Shown: positions 13,289 to 15,426 of the stretch, one piece after another
Numbering within the stretch: the first letter of the stretch is position 1
Layout: each line of letters starts with the position of its first letter
DNA from: Anaerolineae bacterium
GTDB lineage: Bacteria > Chloroflexota > Anaerolineae > UBA1429
Assembly (NCBI GenBank): GCA_007123335.1
Contig: SKLG01000228.1
Span: 1-15,426, forward strand
Length of the DNA: 15,426 nt
Reading direction: 5' to 3'
Translations under genes and position numbers: made by a program
The notes under the pieces: generated by a model
Seen by the model: the letters and a program-made list of their open reading frames with translations, nothing else
Databases searched by the model: none
What the model was told of the DNA's origin: nothing

Positions 13289-13594
13289 TTCCTCGCCGAA
13301 CACACCCTCGACAGTCGCAATGTGGTAACGCCTCGTTTCGCTTTCTTGCTGGCCTGGTTTCGAATCAAGATGCCATGGCCTCGGTGATGCTAGCCAAAGA
13401 TAGGCCTATATCGCTGCAGGTGGGTTGTTGACGCATCGCCAAAGCCATCAGTCAACCAACAAGAGTGTGTGAAACACGCTTTGATACATCAGCTTCGATT
13501 TACTCTTTAAATTCGGCTGAATGGATTGCACTCTTGTCATGGCTGCACGACGAATAGCTCTTTTCATCTATTTACGCTGTCGGGGGAAGATATC
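13289..13594. other. Upstream region of the NRPS gene
   Basis: No protein gene is supported. The frame opened by the ATG at 13521 overlaps the NRPS start in another frame and lacks a ribosome binding site. The region holds the inverted repeat at 13424-13460. A weak rightward -35-like TTGATA near 13482 has only poor -10 candidates (TTTAAA region), so the NRPS promoter is not identified. Confidence 0.45.
13424..13460. repeat. Imperfect inverted repeat upstream of the NRPS gene
   Basis: GTTGTTGAC (13424-13432) and GTCAACCAAC (13451-13460) are complementary apart from one bulged base, with an 18-nt spacer. This could be an operator for a dimeric regulator or an RNA hairpin in the NRPS leader, 135 nt before the start codon. 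Confidence 0.4.
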
Positions 13595-15426
13595 ATGCCG
13601 GAACAGGATCAGCGCCAACCCGACTGGGGAACTCGTAGCGCGACCGATGTGTATAACCAGAACGCGTCTCCTAAAGAATGTCCCTTGTCATACGGCCAGC
13701 GAGCACTCTGGTTTTTACAGAAACTCACGCCTGATTCGGTCGCCTACAGCATCGCTCGTGCCGCGCGCGTCGTGAGCCACCTAGATTTCGAGGTGCTGCG
13801 GGATGCCACCCAATCCGTGGCCGATCATCATACATCGCTACGGACCACCTTCCACGAGATCGACGGTCAGCCCGTACAACGGGTGCATGATAGCCTACCT
13901 GTCGAGTTCTCGATAGAGGATGGTATCTCGACCCTCGCGCAGCTCGACGAACGATTGGCGGAAGGCGTCTATGCGCCCTATGACCTGGAGCATGGCCCTC
14001 TGTTGCGGATACGGGTCTATCGAGGCACACCTCGCGGTGATGTCGTGCTGCTGGCGCTCCACCATATCGTCGGTGACCTATGGTCACTGGCGATGCTACT
14101 GCGTGACTTGGGAGAGGCATACTCGGCGATCAAGCGCCATAGCACGCCTCGATTGAGCCCTCAACGCACTATGTATCAGGACTTTGTTGAGGCAGAGACG
14201 GCCATGTTGGCGACGCCAGAAGGCCGGGGCCACTGGGACTATTGGCGGGCTCAGCTGGCGGGCGAGCTGCCACAGCTGGATCTCCAGACGGATCATCCCA
14301 GGCAGCGACATCAGACCTATCGGGGCACGTCACAGTTCCGTCGTCTGCCGGCGAGTCTCGCGCAACAGATACGGGCATTAGCAGCCGACCTGAATGTACC
14401 CTTGCATATCCCACTCCTGACGGCGTTCAGCGTCCTTCTGCATCGCTATACCGGACAGGATGACATCCTGATCGGCTATCCCAAGTCGAATCGCAAGCCG
14501 CGCTTTGGGCGCACCATCGGGTATTTCGTCAATCCGGTGGTGCTCCGCACCTGCCTGGAGGGGAACCCCAGGTTTGCCGATCTGGCGCAAGAGGTCAGCG
14601 AGACGGAGCAGGCCGCCGGCGATCATGACGAGTATCCGCTGGCGCTGTTGGCCCAGCAACTGCAACCGACGCGAGATGTCAGTCGCTCACCCTTGTTTCA
14701 GGCCATGTTCACCTGGCAAAAGACGATCCGCGTGATCTCCCGGGAGGAGCTGGCCCGCTTTGCGTTGGGTATCGCCGGGGGACGGCTTCACCTGGGGGAG
14801 GACTTTGTCGTCGAATCGATCCATATGGAGCGACAGGTCTCGCCCTTTGATATCACCATGCTCATGTCCGAGCTCGGCGATGAACTGGGAACCTCGCTGG
14901 AATACAACACCCAGCTATGCGATGCGGCCACCATGTCGCGGATGCTGGGCCATTTTCAGACGTTGGTTCAAGGCGCCGTCTATCAGCCTCATCAAAGGGT
15001 GATGGATCTACCCTTTCTCATGCCGGAAGAGAGATACCAGGTCGTGGTGGTATGGAACGACACCTCTACCGGCGATGGGTCGGCGCCAGACATGATTGAC
15101 GCCATCGAGGCGCGAGCCAAGGACACACCCGCCCACATTGCGGTGATCTGTGATGCGCAACACCTGACCTATAGAGATCTGAACGAGCGCGCGAACCGCC
15201 TCGCCCATTACCTGCGCGGCGTCGGGGTGCAGGCGGGCACGTCTGTTGGCGTCCACCTCGAGCGCTCTGCCGACGCGGTGGTCGCTCTTCTGGCAGTGTA
15301 TAAGTGTGGCGCCGTCTATGTGCCCTTGGATCCTGGCTATCCCGCCGAGCGATTGGCCTTTATGGTCCAGGACGCCGCGGTCACGACACTGCTGACGCGG
15401 GAGGCGATGCTGAACAAGCTTCCGAC
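13595..15426 (+). CDS. Non-ribosomal peptide synthetase, 5' part (condensation domain and start of adenylation domain)
   Basis: Open from the ATG at 13595 to the window edge (610 codons), so the 3' end is missing. GGGGGA 7 nt upstream supports this start. Residues ~33-480 form a condensation domain with the core motifs in order: C1 'LSYGQRALWFL', C2 'HHTSLRTTF', C3 'HHIVGDLWS' (His156, His157, Asp161), C5 'IGYFVNPVVLR', and C6 'EYPLALLAQQLQP...SRSPLFQAMF'. From ~500 an adenylation domain begins: A1 'LTYRDLNERANRLAHYLR' and A2 'YKCGAVYVPLDPGYPAERL'. The window ends before A3, so substrate-code residues are not visible. The usual HHxxxDG motif has Leu162 in place of Gly. Starting with a condensation domain means it either accepts an acyl or peptidyl group from an upstream enzyme or has a starter-type function. 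No partner biosynthetic gene lies to its left, so the rest of the cluster should be to the right. Confidence 0.92.
   Translation, partial: MPEQDQRQPDWGTRSATDVYNQNASPKECPLSYGQRALWFLQKLTPDSVAYSIARAARVVSHLDFEVLRDATQSVADHHTSLRTTFHEIDGQPVQRVHDSLPVEFSIEDGISTLAQLDERLAEGVYAPYDLEHGPLLRIRVYRGTPRGDVVLLALHHIVGDLWSLAMLLRDLGEAYSAIKRHSTPRLSPQRTMYQDFVEAETAMLATPEGRGHWDYWRAQLAGELPQLDLQTDHPRQRHQTYRGTSQFRRLPASLAQQIRALAADLNVPLHIPLLTAFSVLLHRYTGQDDILIGYPKSNRKPRFGRTIGYFVNPVVLRTCLEGNPRFADLAQEVSETEQAAGDHDEYPLALLAQQLQPTRDVSRSPLFQAMFTWQKTIRVISREELARFALGIAGGRLHLGEDFVVESIHMERQVSPFDITMLMSELGDELGTSLEYNTQLCDAATMSRMLGHFQTLVQGAVYQPHQRVMDLPFLMPEERYQVVVVWNDTSTGDGSAPDMIDAIEARAKDTPAHIAVICDAQHLTYRDLNERANRLAHYLRGVGVQAGTSVGVHLERSADAVVALLAVYKCGAVYVPLDPGYPAERLAFMVQDAAVTTLLTREAMLNKLP

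Noticed and set aside
13521..13775. A plus-strand 84-codon frame at the NRPS start
   Set aside because: It overlaps the NRPS in a different frame; the NRPS frame has clear condensation-domain motifs and a ribosome binding site.
1..15426. CRISPR array, insertion sequence or prophage genes
   Set aside because: No regularly spaced repeats, transposase or integrase motifs, or terminal inverted repeats with target duplications were seen.

Overview
The window looks like chromosomal DNA from a Chloroflexota-type bacterium. The clues are secreted proteins with long Thr-Pro linkers and a C-terminal [FY]LPLV tail, strong AAGGAGG-type ribosome binding sites, moderately high GC, and catabolic and natural-product genes in separate blocks. 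The assignment rests on protein style, not on a marker gene.

Left part (1-7331). The 3' end of a probable HpcH/HpaI-family aldolase gene is followed by a perfect 14-bp hairpin between convergent genes. Two leftward secreted-protein genes follow (223-999 and 1353-6044). Both have an export signal, a homologous DUF11-like domain, a Thr-Pro linker and the LPLV-type tail. The larger one (1563 aa) carries a very long right-handed beta-helix in front of this module. A leftward gene for a four-helix membrane protein with TPR repeats (6315-7331) completes this part.

Middle part (7407-11558). A good sigma-70 promoter (TTGACG, 17 nt, TATGAT) starts a rightward cluster. It encodes a URO-D/MtaA-like protein, three consecutive and divergent RidA-family proteins, and a mandelate-racemase-type enolase superfamily enzyme. 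Each gene has its own strong ribosome binding site. A perfect 10-bp hairpin ends the cluster and overlaps the stop codon of a convergent aldo/keto reductase gene (11549-12496). The set suggests catabolism of a sugar acid or related hydroxy acid in which reactive enamine/imine or enol species are handled, but the substrate cannot be read from the sequence.

Right part (12497-15426). About 1.1 kb holds no convincing protein gene but much organised signal. Four 11-bp-phased direct repeats resemble a Pho-box. A near-consensus promoter lies 17 bp-spaced ahead of a ~145-nt rightward transcript ending in a hairpin plus T-run. A second near-consensus promoter on the other strand makes a ~73-nt leftward transcript of two hairpins plus a T-rich tail. 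I interpret these as two convergent small RNA genes, and they are the most interesting feature here. The 5' part of a large non-ribosomal peptide synthetase gene (condensation domain, then the start of an adenylation domain) begins at 13595 and runs off the window.

No tRNA, rRNA, CRISPR array, transposase or integrase was seen.
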